This document shows, one piece after another, positions 6,229-7,061 of a stretch of 7,061 nucleotides of DNA. Within the stretch, counting starts at the first letter, position 1. Each line of letters begins with the position of its first letter. Source of the DNA: an uncultured Polyangiaceae bacterium (GTDB lineage Bacteria; Myxococcota_A; Polyangia; Polyangiales; Polyangiaceae); the NCBI GenBank assembly GCA_938004815.1, contig CALKVR010000906.1:1-7061 (forward strand), written 5' to 3'. The translations under genes were made by a program, and so were the position numbers. The notes beneath the pieces are model-generated. The model saw only the letters and a list, made by a program, of their open reading frames with translations, was not told the origin of the DNA and searched no databases.

Positions 6229-7061
6229 GTCACGGCGCGGCGCGTGCGCCGCATCACGAGCAAGAGCAGGGCCGCGCCGAGGCCGTAGGACACCTCGCGC
6301 ACGGGCGGTGCGTAGGTGTACTCGATGATCGGCTCTCGCCTCACGTCGCTCTGGTCTGCGCTCTTCGAGAAATAGAGGTCGGCGGGCGCGAGCCGGTAGG
6401 GCCACGGGTCCTCGAGCTCGGTGAGGTACCAGTCGCCTGCGGGCGGCGCGCCCAGGGCAAGGAGCTCGAAGAGGCGGTCGCGGCTGCCCTGCATGAGCTT
6501 GCCCGCCCACGCGACGCGCCCCGTCCACGGGACCTCTCTCGTCAGCTCGCCGTCGTAGCGACCGTCGGCGACGAAATAGATCCGAAGCAGTCGGTCGCGC
6601 GCGCCGAGCGCGGCCGCGCTCTCCTTGCTCTCGGGCTCTCGGTACGGAAAGAGGGGGCGGTCGGTCTGGAACGAGAGGCGCAGCGAGGAGGCAGCGATCC
6701 GCGATTGGTCGGCCCCCACGCCGTTGGCGCCCCCATCTTTGGCGACCCCGGGCTTGGCGACCTTCAGCGCGGTGATCTTCCACCCGCCGTCGACGTAGGG
6801 CTTCGCCCACGCCTCGACCTCGGGAGAGAACGCGTACCCTCGCGTCTTCAGCCAGTCGACGAGCGCGCTGGCGCTCGTGGCTTCGAGGACGACGGCGTCG
6901 AAGCCGGCCACCGTCTTTTCGTCGAGGACGGTCACCGGGGGCGGCGCCGCTGCTCCGGCGCGGGCCGCCGACTTCAAGCCGCCGGCGCAGCAGCCGGAGG
7001 TCTCCTCGGACGGCGCGCGTCGCTTGATGACCTCGGGCTCGGTGAGCCTCTGGAGAAACGT
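6225..7061 (-). CDS. DUF2330-family exported protein, 5' end beyond the window
   Basis: The frame is open from the right edge, giving 278 residues without a start; the TTG at 6977 is not a credible start because the family continues upstream. The pattern VTVLDEKTVAGFDAVVLEATSASALVDWLKTRGY, at about 43-76 of the visible part, followed by WAKPYVDGGWKITALKV (85-101), is what I associate with DUF2330 (PF10092). These are exported proteins of unknown function, common in Myxococcota and relatives. RLSFQTDRPLFPYREP (about 128-143) also fits. Two adjacent cysteines are at 24-25. The C-terminus has a short hydrophobic run, VSYGLGAALLLLVMRRTRR (257-275), ending in basic residues. That fits a C-terminal membrane anchor with the bulk of the protein outside. 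The missing 5' part should hold a signal peptide. Its stop overlaps the ATG of the NTF2-like gene. An alternative identity is a related uncharacterised periplasmic protein. Confidence 0.85.
   Translation of the reverse strand, partial: TFLQRLTEPEVIKRRAPSEETSGCCAGGLKSAARAGAAAPPPVTVLDEKTVAGFDAVVLEATSASALVDWLKTRGYAFSPEVEAWAKPYVDGGWKITALKVAKPGVAKDGGANGVGADQSRIAASSLRLSFQTDRPLFPYREPESKESAAALGARDRLLRIYFVADGRYDGELTREVPWTGRVAWAGKLMQGSRDRLFELLALGAPPAGDWYLTELEDPWPYRLAPADLYFSKSADQSDVRREPIIEYTYAPPVREVSYGLGAALLLLVMRRTRRAVT

Noticed and set aside
6229..6810. N-terminal extension of the NTF2-like frame into the DUF2330 gene
   Set aside because: The extension is Arg-rich and out of frame with the DUF2330 gene, which is clearly the coding frame there. 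The ATGA overlap gives a natural start at 6228.

Overview
The window is strongly GC-rich chromosomal DNA with G/C-dominated third codon positions. The gene families present point to a myxobacterium-like organism (Myxococcota, probably Polyangiales): a lipoprotein L,D-transpeptidase with an SH3-like module, a free-standing AgmX/PglI-C-terminal-like secreted protein, and a DUF2330 protein. This placement is inferred from family memory, not from a search. I see no mobile element, CRISPR array, rRNA or tRNA.

Layout. (1) Minus strand, left edge: the first 13 codons of a probable exported protein that runs off the window (1-39), preceded by a complete glutaryl-CoA dehydrogenase gene (88-1269). (2) A 97-bp divergent gap, then plus-strand genes: a YkuD L,D-transpeptidase lipoprotein (1367-3052) and a polytopic membrane protein (3120 to about 4050, or 4298 if the frame is followed to its stop). 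(3) A small four-helix membrane protein on the minus strand (4088-4522), convergent with the previous gene and divergent from a TetR-family regulator on the plus strand (4568-5278). (4) A minus-strand cluster read right to left: a DUF2330 protein cut by the right edge (6225-7061), an NTF2/SnoaL-like protein coupled to it by an ATGA overlap (5728-6228), and a small AgmX/PglI-C-like protein (5314-5676).

The most striking regulatory feature is the 45-bp gap between the small membrane protein and the TetR gene. It is an AT-rich island in GC-rich DNA, with a perfect 12-bp palindrome (TAAACATGTTTA, 4534-4545) lying exactly between a -35-like and a -10-like hexamer. That promoter would produce an essentially leaderless mRNA for the membrane protein. 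This looks like a self-contained TetR/membrane-protein switch whose function I cannot name.

The second theme is RNA structure at gene ends. Two near-identical GC hairpins with a compensatory base-pair change sit at the two convergent gene junctions (4069-4087 and 5282-5300). A related hairpin (5681-5710) buries the ribosome binding site of the AgmX-like gene. An 8-bp inverted repeat covers alternative start codons of the NTF2-like gene. The C-terminus of the 3120 gene is doubtful: its frame runs 211 bp antisense into the membrane-protein gene, in a phase where the wobble positions of both strands coincide.
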